Assembly: GCA_040880585.1 (NCBI GenBank)
Contig: JBBDID010000019.1
Span: 1 to 64,000, forward strand
Length of the DNA: 64,000 nt
Origin: Paracrocinitomix sp040880585
GTDB taxonomy: Bacteria; Bacteroidota; Bacteroidia; Flavobacteriales_D; Crocinitomicaceae
Direction of reading: 5' to 3'
The notes beneath the pieces are model-generated. The model saw only the letters and a list, made by a program, of their open reading frames with translations. It had not been told where the DNA came from and made no database searches. This document shows, one piece after another, positions 1 to 8,045 of the stretch. How positions within the stretch are numbered: position 1 is the stretch's first letter; every line of letters starts with the position of its first letter. The position numbers were made by a program, and so were the translations under genes.

Positions 1-83
1 CTTGCAAAATTATTTGATTTTTAACCTAGGGTGTCCTAGTGCGGAAGTCAGGAGAAAAGATAAATCTGTTTATCAGAAGCTTT

Positions 84-205
84 CTTTCCTCTTTCCTCTT
101 TCCTCTTTCCTCTTTCCTCTTTCCTCTTTCCTCTTTCTTCTTTCCTCTTTCTCTCTCTTCTCTCTTCTTTCTTCTTTCTTCTTTCTTCTTTCTTCTTTCT
201 TCTTT
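84..205. repeat. Heptanucleotide pyrimidine tandem repeat
   Basis: The + strand carries seven perfect copies of CTTTCCT (84-132), a degenerate middle (133-163), and six perfect copies of CTTCTTT (164-205). The two blocks differ by one C/T change per unit plus a phase shift, which suggests that one derived from the other by mutation and expansion. It lies beyond the 3' end of purQ. Short reading frames run through it but encode only Ser/Phe/Leu low complexity. Slippage could vary the copy number; no gene is visibly controlled by it in this window. Confidence 0.9.
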
Positions 206-237
206 TCTCTATAAAAAAACCGTGGTGGAACTTATCC

Positions 238-927
238 CTACTTCAAACTCTCCAAAATAGACTCAAAAATCAATTTACCATCTGTATTTCCTAAATGGCT
301 ATCAGCTGCGCGTTCAGGATGCGGCATCATTCCAAAAACAGTTTGACTTTTGTTGGTAATTCCTGCGATATTCTCCAAAGAGCCATTGGGATTGGCATCT
401 GCTGAAATTTCGCCATTTTTATCGCAATATTTAAAAATAACCTGATCGTTATCTCGGATTTCTTTCATGATGTTTTCCGGCGCATAAAAGCGGCCTTCAC
501 CGTGGGCAATGGGGATTTTATACGCCCGCTCCTTATCTAAGCCCTTTGTAATTGGAGCGACGGATGAAACCGCTTTGAGATAAACATTTTTGCAAATAAA
601 TTTTTGAGTGTGATTGTGGAGAAGGGCTCCGGGCAATAAAGGGGTTTCGCAAAGAATCTGAAAACCATTACACACACCAAATACATATCCCCCTTTTTCT
701 CCATGATCGATTACTGCTTTCATAATCGGAGAAAATTTAGCGATAGCACCTGATCTCAAATAATCGCCATACGAAAAACCTCCCGGTAAAACAACAAAAT
801 CAACCCCTTTCAAATCAGCTTCTTTGTGCCATAATCGTTCTACCTGTTGACCCAAATTGGTTTCAAGAGTATAGATCATATCTTCGTCACAATTTGATCC
901 CGGGAAAGTAACTACGCCAAATTTCAT
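238..927 (-). CDS. purQ: Phosphoribosylformylglycinamidine synthase, glutaminase subunit PurQ
   Basis: This cytoplasmic class I glutamine amidotransferase supplies ammonia to PurL for the FGAR to FGAM step of purine synthesis. The 229-residue length is normal for stand-alone PurQ. Visible features are the N-terminal VVTFPGSNCD segment, the oxyanion-strand motif LPGGFSYGDYLRSG (about 47-60), the nucleophile Cys86 in GVCNGFQ, and the catalytic His203/Glu205 in the MPHPERAAD motif. The small separate PurQ implies a separate PurL/PurS system rather than the fused enzyme of enterobacteria; neither partner is in the window. The gene stands alone, with a clear promoter element 27 bp before its ATG. 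The other purine gene, purF, is at the far right edge of the window. Confidence 0.96.
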   Translation of the reverse strand: MKFGVVTFPGSNCDEDMIYTLETNLGQQVERLWHKEADLKGVDFVVLPGGFSYGDYLRSGAIAKFSPIMKAVIDHGEKGGYVFGVCNGFQILCETPLLPGALLHNHTQKFICKNVYLKAVSSVAPITKGLDKERAYKIPIAHGEGRFYAPENIMKEIRDNDQVIFKYCDKNGEISADANPNGSLENIAGITNKSQTVFGMMPHPERAADSHLGNTDGKLIFESILESLK

Positions 928-953
928 CTTTAAAATTGAATATTAATAGCCAA

Positions 954-961
954 CAAAGTTA
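954..961 (-). promoter_or_regulatory. Bacteroidota -7 promoter element for purQ
   Basis: The minus strand reads TAACTTTG, a perfect match to the TAnnTTTG -7 element used by the primary sigma factor of Bacteroidota. It lies 26 nt before the purQ ATG. I see no clear -33 TTTG box. Confidence 0.55.
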
Positions 962-984
962 ATCAATCGATATAGAAATAAGAA

Positions 985-1938
985 TTAGAGCAGCACATTT
1001 GCCACACTAATTATTAACCAGATAATAACAATTAAGTTGACGGTATATTTTTTACCGCTGTGAAGCAATGCTGTAGCGATAAAGAAAGCGAAAGGGAGCG
1101 TGAAGCTCAGGTAGATTTGTTCAAAAATAAAATAACCAATCCCCCAAATAACAACAGACAACCAGCAGAAGTGAAGCAATACAAAGCTTTGTTTTTTAAA
1201 ACGGATGACCTCTGTGCGAAGAATCATAATGTATTTCAACAGTGATCCCGTTATGATCAGGATCGTTAAAGCATAACTACTTAACTTAAAAAGATCCAAA
1301 GTTATTTTGGGACGGGGAACCACTTCGGCCATTTTGAAATCAATGCCGTTTTTCACCATAAAAAGAACACTGAGGTAATAAGCCAGTGGGATAGCCCCCC
1401 CGAGTAAAACCATAAACCACTCTCGCCAGACAAAAGGCTTGAAAACAGTGAGGGCAAGCCAGGGAAGTAGCAATGTAATCGTCTGAAAAGATGAAAAAGC
1501 AATAGCCATTCCGATAAAAAAAGCGGCCCAAAAAATAATGGCTTTAGCATCTTCTTGCCTTCTTAGTTTGAGTAATTGTCCAAGGGTGAAGATTAAAAAC
1601 AAGTGCGCGATCAGGTTGGGACTAAATCGCAGTTCATTGAATGAAAAAAGAAGCAATACATAGATAAATCCCGGTAAAAAAGATGATTTGGAATAAAAAG
1701 TGTGACGATTATAAACGTTGTTGAGCTGATGCGCATTTAAACTGACTAGCAATACGGTGAACAGATAATTCAAGCCGGGGGTTGCTATCACTTGAGCTTC
1801 CATATCACTCTGCCATTTCAAAAAGTAATACGATTGGTCTGCAGGAAAAAAGAAGATGGGTAAAGCCAAAAGTCCAATTAGCAACGGCAAACTAAAAATA
1901 GCTATAGGAGTTTTATCGCGATATAAATTTACCAGCAT
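985..1938 (-). CDS. DUF6427-type polytopic membrane protein
   Basis: This is a 317-residue inner-membrane protein with about nine to ten hydrophobic segments and almost no soluble domain. The N-terminal pattern (short basic start, then a long hydrophobic stretch, then a predicted loop with FFPADQSYYFLKWQ) and the genomic partner are those of the DUF6427 family of Flavobacteriales, whose function is unknown. It is divergent from the short DUF6341-like gene at 1994, a pairing I recall from other flavobacteria. The ATG at 1938 is the only sensible start. Low-complexity membrane proteins are hard to place by eye, so the family name is a recollection rather than proof. Confidence 0.7.
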   Translation of the reverse strand: MLVNLYRDKTPIAIFSLPLLIGLLALPIFFFPADQSYYFLKWQSDMEAQVIATPGLNYLFTVLLVSLNAHQLNNVYNRHTFYSKSSFLPGFIYVLLLFSFNELRFSPNLIAHLFLIFTLGQLLKLRRQEDAKAIIFWAAFFIGMAIAFSSFQTITLLLPWLALTVFKPFVWREWFMVLLGGAIPLAYYLSVLFMVKNGIDFKMAEVVPRPKITLDLFKLSSYALTILIITGSLLKYIMILRTEVIRFKKQSFVLLHFCWLSVVIWGIGYFIFEQIYLSFTLPFAFFIATALLHSGKKYTVNLIVIIWLIISVANVLL

Positions 1939-1963
1939 GCTTCAAAATTAGTGGATTTATTTA

Positions 1964-1971
1964 TACATTTG
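1964..1971 (+). promoter_or_regulatory. Bacteroidota -7 promoter element for the DUF6341-like gene
   Basis: TACATTTG matches TAnnTTTG exactly and ends 22 nt before the ATG at 1994, inside the 55-bp divergent spacer. Confidence 0.55.
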
Positions 1972-1993
1972 TCCAACAAGTTAATTTAAGATT

Positions 1994-2185
1994 ATGAGTT
2001 CGGCAGAAATATTTTACGGTATAGGAGATGCAATGTATTGGTTATTCATTAATACACTGGAACCATTAGCAGATGCTCCCTGGAGAATCGTAATGGTGTT
2101 GGGTTTTCTAGGATTTGGATACTGGATGTACAGACAAGCGCAATACAACAAAGAAGCAGCAGCCGATCCTAATCAAATTAAATAG
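1994..2185 (+). CDS. Small single-pass membrane protein, DUF6341-like
   Basis: This is a 63-residue protein with a hydrophilic N-terminus, a short amphipathic stretch (IGDAMYWLFINTLEPL), one membrane helix at about 32-47 (MVLGFLGFGYWMY) and a charged tail rich in Asn, Lys and Ala. Size, helix position and divergent placement next to a DUF6427 gene fit the DUF6341 family of flavobacteria (function unknown). It has its own promoter element and a terminator-like hairpin 23 bp after the stop, so it is probably a monocistronic transcript. The coding potential is convincing because the spacer on both sides carries matching signals. Confidence 0.75.
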   Translation: MSSAEIFYGIGDAMYWLFINTLEPLADAPWRIVMVLGFLGFGYWMYRQAQYNKEAAADPNQIK

Positions 2186-2207
2186 TTCCCAACCTTCTCA
2201 TTTCATT

Positions 2208-2233
2208 AATCACCCTTCTTTTTGGTGATTTTT
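2208..2233 (+). terminator. Rho-independent terminator after the DUF6341-like gene
   Basis: AATCACC pairs with GGTGATT around a 9-nt pyrimidine loop, followed by a short T run. It lies 23 bp after the stop codon at 2185. Confidence 0.6.
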
Positions 2234-2283
2234 CCCTGCTACTATCGTTTTTGAAGAGGTGTGCCTGATCCGTAAAAACAGAT

Positions 2284-2511
2284 TTACCCTTTGGCGTTTT
2301 TCAGTTCTTTTAAAAAAGAAAAAATCTTTTTTCTAAAAAGAAAGAAAAGAAGAATGTATGGAATAGCCATGATATAAAGGATGCCCACATTGATGTTACT
2401 GCCACTCTCTTCAGCCTGATCTTCAGCTACCGCTTTACACATAGCGCACTGACTGAACAAATCATTCAGAAAGAAAACAAACAGCAAGAGTAAATAAATT
2501 TTGTGCCGCAT
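2284..2511 (-). CDS. Small secreted or membrane protein with a CxxC motif
   Basis: This is a 75-residue protein with a signal-peptide-like N-terminus ending in LFSQ, immediately followed by a CAMC motif, a short acidic segment, and one C-terminal membrane helix (about 43-60) ahead of a basic tail. The predicted topology puts CxxC outside the inner membrane. I recall very similar small CxxC proteins downstream of SCO and DUF420 genes in cytochrome oxidase clusters of flavobacteria, which would suggest a role in oxidase maturation. Here it is some 36 kb from the oxidase cluster at 38.5-42.4 kb. A perfect promoter element precedes it. Function is unproven. Confidence 0.65.
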   Translation of the reverse strand: MRHKIYLLLLFVFFLNDLFSQCAMCKAVAEDQAEESGSNINVGILYIMAIPYILLFFLFRKKIFSFLKELKNAKG

Positions 2512-2528
2512 AGCATCAACTTCTACAA

Positions 2529-2536
2529 CAAAGATA
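2529..2536 (-). promoter_or_regulatory. Bacteroidota -7 promoter element for the small CxxC gene
   Basis: The minus strand reads TATCTTTG, a perfect TAnnTTTG match, 17 nt before the ATG at 2511. It lies in the divergent spacer shared with fbp. Confidence 0.5.
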
Positions 2537-2593
2537 AGAAATCATTGCGTAACTGTTCATTTTTCAGTTTATTTGTGATCGCAAACCTACCGT

Positions 2594-3592
2594 ATGAAAG
2601 ACATTACAACGCTCGGCGAATTCATCATTGAAAAACAAATGGATTTTCCCGGCTCAAGTGGAGAGTTTTCAAGACTTTTAAGTGCCATCCGACTGGCTTC
2701 AAAAATTGTAAGTCAACAAGTGAATAAAGCTGGCTTACTCAGTCATATCATGGGGTCGGCGGGTGAAGAAAATGTACAGGGAGAAGAGCAGCAAAAGCTG
2801 GATGTCTTTGCCAACGATCAGTTCATTAAAGCATTGACAAGAAGAAAAGTGGTGTGTGGAATTGCGTCTGAAGAGAATGATGATTTTATTGCGATCAATG
2901 AAGAAGGCTCGTACATTATTGCCATGGATCCACTGGACGGGTCTTCCAATATAGATGTCAATGTTTCAATCGGAACTATTTTTAGTATCTATAAGCGAAT
3001 TTCCCCGGAGGGCACCCCTGTTACCAAAGAAGATTTTTTACAAAAAGGCATTCATCAATTAGCTGCCGGTTATATTATTTACGGATCTTCCACCATGTTG
3101 GTGTACACCACGGGAAATGGAGTAAATGGCTTTACGTATGATCCGGGTATTGGGGTGTTTTTATTGTCTCACCCCAATATGAAAACTCCAAAAAAAGGGA
3201 AGATCTACTCTATCAATGAGGGCAATTTTTATAAGTCTTCCAAAGGTGTGCAGGAGTTCATCAAATACGCTCAAAAAATTGATCCCGATACGGAAAGGCC
3301 GTATACCGGTCGTTACATTGGCTCATTAGTTGCCGATTTTCACCGAAACCTGATTAAAGGTGGCTTATATATGTATCCCAGCACCACTTCAGCTCCTAAA
3401 GGAAAGTTAAGATTGCTTTATGAATGTAATCCACTGGCTTTTGTAGTGGAACAAGCCGGAGGAAAGGCTTCAGACGGTAAACAACGTATTTTGGATATTC
3501 AACCTACCGGACTTCACCAACGGGCTCCTTACTATGTGGGCTCTACTGAAATGGTAGAAAAAGTAGAAGAATTTATCGCCGCAGAAGATTAA
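2594..3592 (+). CDS. fbp: Class I fructose-1,6-bisphosphatase
   Basis: This enzyme hydrolyses fructose-1,6-bisphosphate to fructose-6-phosphate in gluconeogenesis in the cytoplasm. The 332-residue length is standard. The metal-binding signature MDPLDGSSNID sits at 111-121 (Asp112, Asp115), with the upstream acidic residues in ASEEND (about 94-99) and the C-terminal substrate-binding LRLLYECNPLAFVVEQAGG segment (about 272-290). The start is supported by the conserved beginning ITTLGEFI. It is divergent from the small CxxC gene and convergent with the AI-2E family permease gene, so it is probably transcribed alone. Confidence 0.97.
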   Translation: MKDITTLGEFIIEKQMDFPGSSGEFSRLLSAIRLASKIVSQQVNKAGLLSHIMGSAGEENVQGEEQQKLDVFANDQFIKALTRRKVVCGIASEENDDFIAINEEGSYIIAMDPLDGSSNIDVNVSIGTIFSIYKRISPEGTPVTKEDFLQKGIHQLAAGYIIYGSSTMLVYTTGNGVNGFTYDPGIGVFLLSHPNMKTPKKGKIYSINEGNFYKSSKGVQEFIKYAQKIDPDTERPYTGRYIGSLVADFHRNLIKGGLYMYPSTTSAPKGKLRLLYECNPLAFVVEQAGGKASDGKQRILDIQPTGLHQRAPYYVGSTEMVEKVEEFIAAED

Positions 3593-3637
3593 GAATCAAC
3601 AAACAGCTGATTGATTCCAAACTTATTCTTGTAGACT

Positions 3638-4660
3638 TTATTCAATGAGTTTGGCTATAATTTTTGTCCGCTCAAATTGATCCATGATTATTTTTAGAAA
3701 TACAGTGAGTGGAATAGACATGATCATTCCGGGAACTCCCCAAATGAATCCCCAAAACAATAACATGACCAGCACAGTGATAATATTAATGGTGAATGAC
3801 CTCCCCATATAAATAGGTTCTATAATTGAACCAAAAATCACTTGAACAGCCGTTATGATTAAAATAAAGAACAATAGATTTCCGGTAGGATCTAAATCTA
3901 CAAAGGCAAAAATGGAACATAAAATGACCGTTACAAAGGAGCCGATCATTTGAATAAAGTTGATAGAGAAAGCAAAAATCCCCCAAAAAATCGGGAAGCT
4001 GACACCAAATAAATAACATGCCAGAGCTGTACCAATACCTGTCCCCAAACTGACAAGGATTTTAACCCGAATAAATTTAATGGTGTCTTTTTCTATGCGA
4101 CGAAAGGTTTTTACAGAAGAGTATTTTTGTTTAAGAATGGTACTGTTCAGGATACGTTCAAAATTAATGGATTCAGACAACCATAAAATAACAAAGAACA
4201 GGGTCATTAATAATTGAGAAATGATTTTTCCTGCTGAATTGATGAGAGGTTGAGCAAACAGCATAGCCATCTCCTTTTTAAAATTTATTTCGTCAGGCGA
4301 TTGTCCCACGGTTTCTTTAATTCCGAAATACTCATATATCACTTTAACAGGCGCAGCAATTTTTAACTCTGCTTTGGCCAAAAACTCATCTTTTGTTGAC
4401 AATATCTCTTCACTTGATTTATCGATCAAGAAATAAAGTGCCGTTCCAAATAGTATCATCAGAATAACGGAAACCCCAACACTGACAAATTTTGGAAATC
4501 CTCTTCTTTTCATTCTCCTCATCATAGGCACAAAAAACAAAGCAATAAACATAGAAGACAGCAAGGGAACAAAAATGAAAGACAAAATGTGAAGAATGTA
4601 AAATACTACCGGCAATGCGATTATGAGTAGTAACGTATTGGTTAATTTTAATGAATTCAT
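3638..4660 (-). CDS. AI-2E family transporter (PerM-like permease)
   Basis: This is a 340-residue polytopic inner-membrane protein. Two N-terminal helices are followed by a soluble segment of about 70 residues rich in Lys and Glu (about 75-130), then a cluster of helices holding the conserved core with FGVSFPIFWGIFAFSINFIQ, the EPIYMGRS motif and a GFIWGVPGMIMSIPL segment near the C-terminus. This order is characteristic of the AI-2E/UPF0118 family, whose substrates range from autoinducer-2 to sodium or other ions; the substrate here cannot be told. The gene stands alone between convergent fbp and a divergent membrane-protein gene. Confidence 0.9.
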   Translation of the reverse strand: MNSLKLTNTLLLIIALPVVFYILHILSFIFVPLLSSMFIALFFVPMMRRMKRRGFPKFVSVGVSVILMILFGTALYFLIDKSSEEILSTKDEFLAKAELKIAAPVKVIYEYFGIKETVGQSPDEINFKKEMAMLFAQPLINSAGKIISQLLMTLFFVILWLSESINFERILNSTILKQKYSSVKTFRRIEKDTIKFIRVKILVSLGTGIGTALACYLFGVSFPIFWGIFAFSINFIQMIGSFVTVILCSIFAFVDLDPTGNLLFFILIITAVQVIFGSIIEPIYMGRSFTINIITVLVMLLFWGFIWGVPGMIMSIPLTVFLKIIMDQFERTKIIAKLIE

Positions 4661-4817
4661 TTGTTTTATTAATACAATCGTTTGGTTGAAGTACCGAAAT
4701 TACTTTTTTCAAAGAATATGGGTTTAAATTATAAGAATTAAATTACGGTTGAATTTTTTCGGGCACCTTAAAATGAGTTAAGATTTCCAAAACCTGACAA
4801 ATCTAAACTAAATAAAA

Positions 4818-5492
4818 ATGAGTGAACAGAAACAAAAAAACATGCGTCGTTGGTTGACAATTGCCCTGGTGAACTTGGTTCCTGTGATAGGTGTGCTATT
4901 CTTTGACTGGGAAATATTTGAGCTGGCCCTTACTTACCTCTTAGAAACGGCAGTCATTTTCCTCATTTTTTTTATAGACCGCTATTTTATTGATAAAAGA
5001 ACACGTTACCCCTTTATCTTTGCCTGTATTCAACTTTTTTTTCTGCTTTTCCCCTTTTGTGGATTAGTTTTTGCCTGGGTCATCCTCACATTTAGTCTGA
5101 CTCAACCATCTTTTGAGCGGTCAAACCTCCTATTCATTGCTTTGGAGGAGCAGTTCAATGCTTTTAATTTTTTCTGGGTATTACTGGCCATGTTTCTCTT
5201 TAAAGGACTTGATTACCTCTTAAAAAATAAATCCACCCGCAAACATAAATCATCTGCTTTGTGGTATAACTTAAGGAGACTGCTCATTATCCATTTGTTT
5301 GTGATTGTCACAGGGGGAATCTACGGTGCTCTTCCCCATAATCAAGTAAGCGGTTTGTTCTTTATTATCTGTCTTAAAATCATCCTGGATTATTTATTGG
5401 AAAACGATCGTATTATGAAGAGAATGGATCGTGCGCTTAACAAGTTTGCAACAATTGGTTTGAATCAGGATGGTTCACCAAGAGAGGATTAA
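4818..5492 (+). CDS. Polytopic membrane protein, DUF6498-like
   Basis: This is a 224-residue protein with about six membrane helices. After a short basic N-terminus comes PVIGVLFFDWEIFEL, then an aromatic LLETAVIFLIFFIDRYF helix and a C-terminal segment LKIILDYLLEND. The N-terminal pattern (small-hydrophobic GxxFFxW, then an acidic helix) resembles DUF6498 proteins of unknown function. The protein at 61630-62250 has the same helix order and shares the W motif and the C-terminal LKIxxDxLL motif, so the two look like distant paralogues. No operon partner is visible. The ATG start is 14 bp after a run of AT-rich leader without a clear Shine-Dalgarno site. Confidence 0.7.
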   Translation: MSEQKQKNMRRWLTIALVNLVPVIGVLFFDWEIFELALTYLLETAVIFLIFFIDRYFIDKRTRYPFIFACIQLFFLLFPFCGLVFAWVILTFSLTQPSFERSNLLFIALEEQFNAFNFFWVLLAMFLFKGLDYLLKNKSTRKHKSSALWYNLRRLLIIHLFVIVTGGIYGALPHNQVSGLFFIICLKIILDYLLENDRIMKRMDRALNKFATIGLNQDGSPRED

Positions 5493-5586
5493 AAATTGTT
5501 TTTCAGAATTACTCAAAAAGCACCAACCTATCGGGTGAAGCCGACGTTTTAATCTATGTAATCATAAAATCAAAATCAAAATCAAA

Positions 5587-6030
5587 ATGAGAAATTATCT
5601 TCTATTACCCCTTATGGCATTTTTACTTCTGTCTATTTCTTCATGCAAGAAAGAGGGTCAACAAATCGCAGATGAAATGGAAGGCGAATGGATTTTTATA
5701 GAAATCACTAAGGATGGTTCTGTTGTAGATGAAAACTCAATGCCTTCAAATGTAACCTTTGATAACTGTGACATAAAGAAAGATGAAACCTGTTTTGGTG
5801 TTTGGACTGCTTCAAACGGCGATCAAATCAATATCAAATGGACCATTGACAAAAAAGGTAACCTCATGACGCTTGAAGATAACGGTGTTGTTTCAGGTGG
5901 TACAGGAGGAGCAAATGAAGCTACTTCAGACTTAGCTGAATATGGAGGAGATTGGGATATCATGGAACATTCAGAAATAACTTTGCTCATTCAAAAAGAC
6001 AACAAGAAAATTGAATTTGGCAGACCTTAA
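5587..6030 (+). CDS. Lipocalin-like lipoprotein of unknown function
   Basis: This is a 147-residue protein with a lipoprotein signal peptide (lipobox LSISSC, lipidated Cys about 20) followed by KKEG. The mature part begins with a MEGEWIFIEITKDG strand typical of the short lipocalin-like proteins common in Bacteroidota (a Gly-x-Trp at the first strand) and continues with alternating beta-strand patterns; a Gly-rich linker lies at about 104-110. The substrate is unknown. The ATG overlaps the last unit of a CAAAAT x3 tandem repeat (5571-5588) that forms its leader; there is no Shine-Dalgarno site. It is followed by a hairpin at 6063-6091. Confidence 0.75.
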   Translation: MRNYLLLPLMAFLLLSISSCKKEGQQIADEMEGEWIFIEITKDGSVVDENSMPSNVTFDNCDIKKDETCFGVWTASNGDQINIKWTIDKKGNLMTLEDNGVVSGGTGGANEATSDLAEYGGDWDIMEHSEITLLIQKDNKKIEFGRP

Positions 6031-6062
6031 AAAACTTCTATTGCTTTAATGGGCTAACCGGT

Positions 6063-6091
6063 AGGTCGGGTTGATGTTTGAAACCCGACCT
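6063..6091. repeat. Intergenic GC-rich hairpin (REP-like or terminator)
   Basis: AGGTCGGGTT (6063-6072) and AACCCGACCT (6082-6091) form a perfect 10-bp stem with a 9-nt loop, in the 261-bp spacer between the lipoprotein gene and the TPR-HTH gene. No T-run follows, so it may be a REP-like element or a transcript-end stabiliser rather than a classic terminator. The rest of the spacer (6092-6291) shows no open frame or other signal that I can support. Confidence 0.6.
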
Positions 6092-6291
6092 TGGTTGTCC
6101 ACTGTTCTGATTTCAAAGTGAGCCCGGGCACTACTACCCAGTCCGTATGCCCAAACGAATTTAAAAAGAACCCGCTAGTCACAGTCAATAGAACACCCTA
6201 ATCACTTGAAATCAATTAAGATTAGACCACAGGATGAAGATATCGCGAAGTTGATCTTTTATTTTCTGTAAATTTACTGGAATGATAAAAG

Positions 6292-7914
6292 ATGAAGTAT
6301 AGCTTACTTTTCATATCGATCTCAGTAGCTTTAATTTGTTATGGTCAGCAAACAACAGTTGAAATTGAAGGTAGTATGCGGGATCAGATTGCCCATTTAC
6401 ACGCTTTGAGTGACAGCTGTAAGCGCAAAGAGCGTTATGCCATTGCGCTGGAGTATAAAACAACCGAGCTACAACTCTTGTTGTATTTCAATGATATGAA
6501 TGCTATTGCTGACTGCGTGGATCGTATTGGTCTTTTGAATTTCCATTTGGGGCGATATCACCGGGCGTTAAACTGCTATGAAAAAGCATCTTATTATTAC
6601 AAAAAATCGGGAAACATGCTTTCCTATGCTACTACTAAAGTAAATGAGGCGAATGTGTATACAAGATTGGGAAAATATCCTGAAGCCGTGGATCAAATGA
6701 TGGTGGCTGAAGAGGTGTATCTGAATGACACGCAGCGCTATGCTGGACAGTTGGTTGGCTTATATGCCAACCTTGGCCTGGCGTACTTTGATTTACCCAA
6801 TCTTGATAGCGCGGTCTACTATTATGAAAAAGCGAAAGCTGCTAATGAAATAGCGCAAAGTAAGCTTTATGATGCCGTATTGCTCAACAATCAGGGAGAT
6901 GTTTATTTTGAGAGAGGACAAAATGAAAGAGCACTTGATTATTTCAATCGTTCCCTCAACCTGGCGTCAGAACTGGACTATTTACTTCTTATTGCTACGA
7001 CTCAATTCAATATCGGAAGGATTTATACTGAAGAAGGAGCTTATGTAAAGGCAATTCAAAACCTTAAGGCGGCGCTTAATTTATACCAGAATATTGAATC
7101 TTTATATTTTATTGCTGAGGTTAGTGAAGAATTAAGCAAGTGCTACGATAAAATGGGACAAGCTGATTCATCACTAATTTATTTAAAACAGTTTAATTTC
7201 CTGGACGATTCTTTGAGAGGGATTAAGACGCTAGACAGAATAGCACAACTAGAATTGGAAGTGGCACTTCAAGAAGAGCAGAATAAATTAAAATTAATCA
7301 GGCAGGAAAAGGAGCTAGCCGAGGCTGAGAACAAATTTCAAAAAACCTATAACCAACTGCTCTTCATCCTTATAATTTTGGGATTGGTATCTGCATTTTT
7401 GCTGTTTCGTACGCTTCGTACCCGGCTGGAAAAAAATAAACTAAAAAATCAACACCTTGAACAACAGCAAAAGCTACTTCAACGTGAAATTGAATTCAAG
7501 CGAAAAGAGATCGAAAACTTCAGCGCATATATCCTGGAGAAAAATAATATTCTCGACGAAGTAAAAGCCTCATTGAATGACATTAAGAAAAAACACCCCG
7601 ATTCCGAGGTTATTCATGAATCCTTGCAGCAGGTGAGTCATAATTTACGTCTGGATAAAGACAGAAAAGAGTTGGATTTGAAAATTGATCAGGCGCATCA
7701 GGAGTTTATTAGTCGGCTTCTTCAACAACATCCTAAACTGACCAAAACAGAACAGCGGCTTTGTTCGCTCATTCTAATGGATCTTTCGAATAAAGACATT
7801 TCAACGATTATGAATGTCGCTCCTGATAGTGTAAAAAAGGCACGAAATCGACTGAGAAAAAAATTAGATTTACCGCCCAATACAGATCTCTATGACTTTT
7901 TAAAAAATGTTTAA
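6292..7914 (+). CDS. TPR-containing membrane regulator with C-terminal LuxR-type HTH
   Basis: This is a 540-residue protein with a signal peptide (about 1-19), TPR-like helical repeats over about 35-300 (repeated patterns of the type ALNCYEKA, AVYYYEKA, ALDYFNRSL), a short coiled coil, one membrane helix at about 353-373, a second long coiled coil rich in Lys, Glu and Gln (about 378-450), and a C-terminal HTH (about 482-540: LTKTEQRLCSLILMDLSNKD followed by VKKARNRLRKKL). Bacteroidota encode many such proteins, with the TPRs outside the inner membrane and the HTH inside. It directly precedes the T9SS adhesin and PorP genes on the same strand, so control of that surface module is a reasonable inference. 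No receiver or kinase domain is present. Confidence 0.85.
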   Translation: MKYSLLFISISVALICYGQQTTVEIEGSMRDQIAHLHALSDSCKRKERYAIALEYKTTELQLLLYFNDMNAIADCVDRIGLLNFHLGRYHRALNCYEKASYYYKKSGNMLSYATTKVNEANVYTRLGKYPEAVDQMMVAEEVYLNDTQRYAGQLVGLYANLGLAYFDLPNLDSAVYYYEKAKAANEIAQSKLYDAVLLNNQGDVYFERGQNERALDYFNRSLNLASELDYLLLIATTQFNIGRIYTEEGAYVKAIQNLKAALNLYQNIESLYFIAEVSEELSKCYDKMGQADSSLIYLKQFNFLDDSLRGIKTLDRIAQLELEVALQEEQNKLKLIRQEKELAEAENKFQKTYNQLLFILIILGLVSAFLLFRTLRTRLEKNKLKNQHLEQQQKLLQREIEFKRKEIENFSAYILEKNNILDEVKASLNDIKKKHPDSEVIHESLQQVSHNLRLDKDRKELDLKIDQAHQEFISRLLQQHPKLTKTEQRLCSLILMDLSNKDISTIMNVAPDSVKKARNRLRKKLDLPPNTDLYDFLKNV

Positions 7915-8045
7915 TACCGAGATGCTGAATCTGTAAAGAACAGAAAAACAGAAATTTAAAAATCCCGTCCACCATCTGTCCACCTATATTATTTGTATTG
8001 AGTAGGGATCATGATTTAGATTAGCTAAAAATTAATCTTAATCAG

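Noticed and set aside
2..260. Two overlapping open frames through the pyrimidine repeat
   Set aside because: They encode only Ser/Phe/Leu low complexity produced by the heptanucleotide repeat; no conserved start or product.
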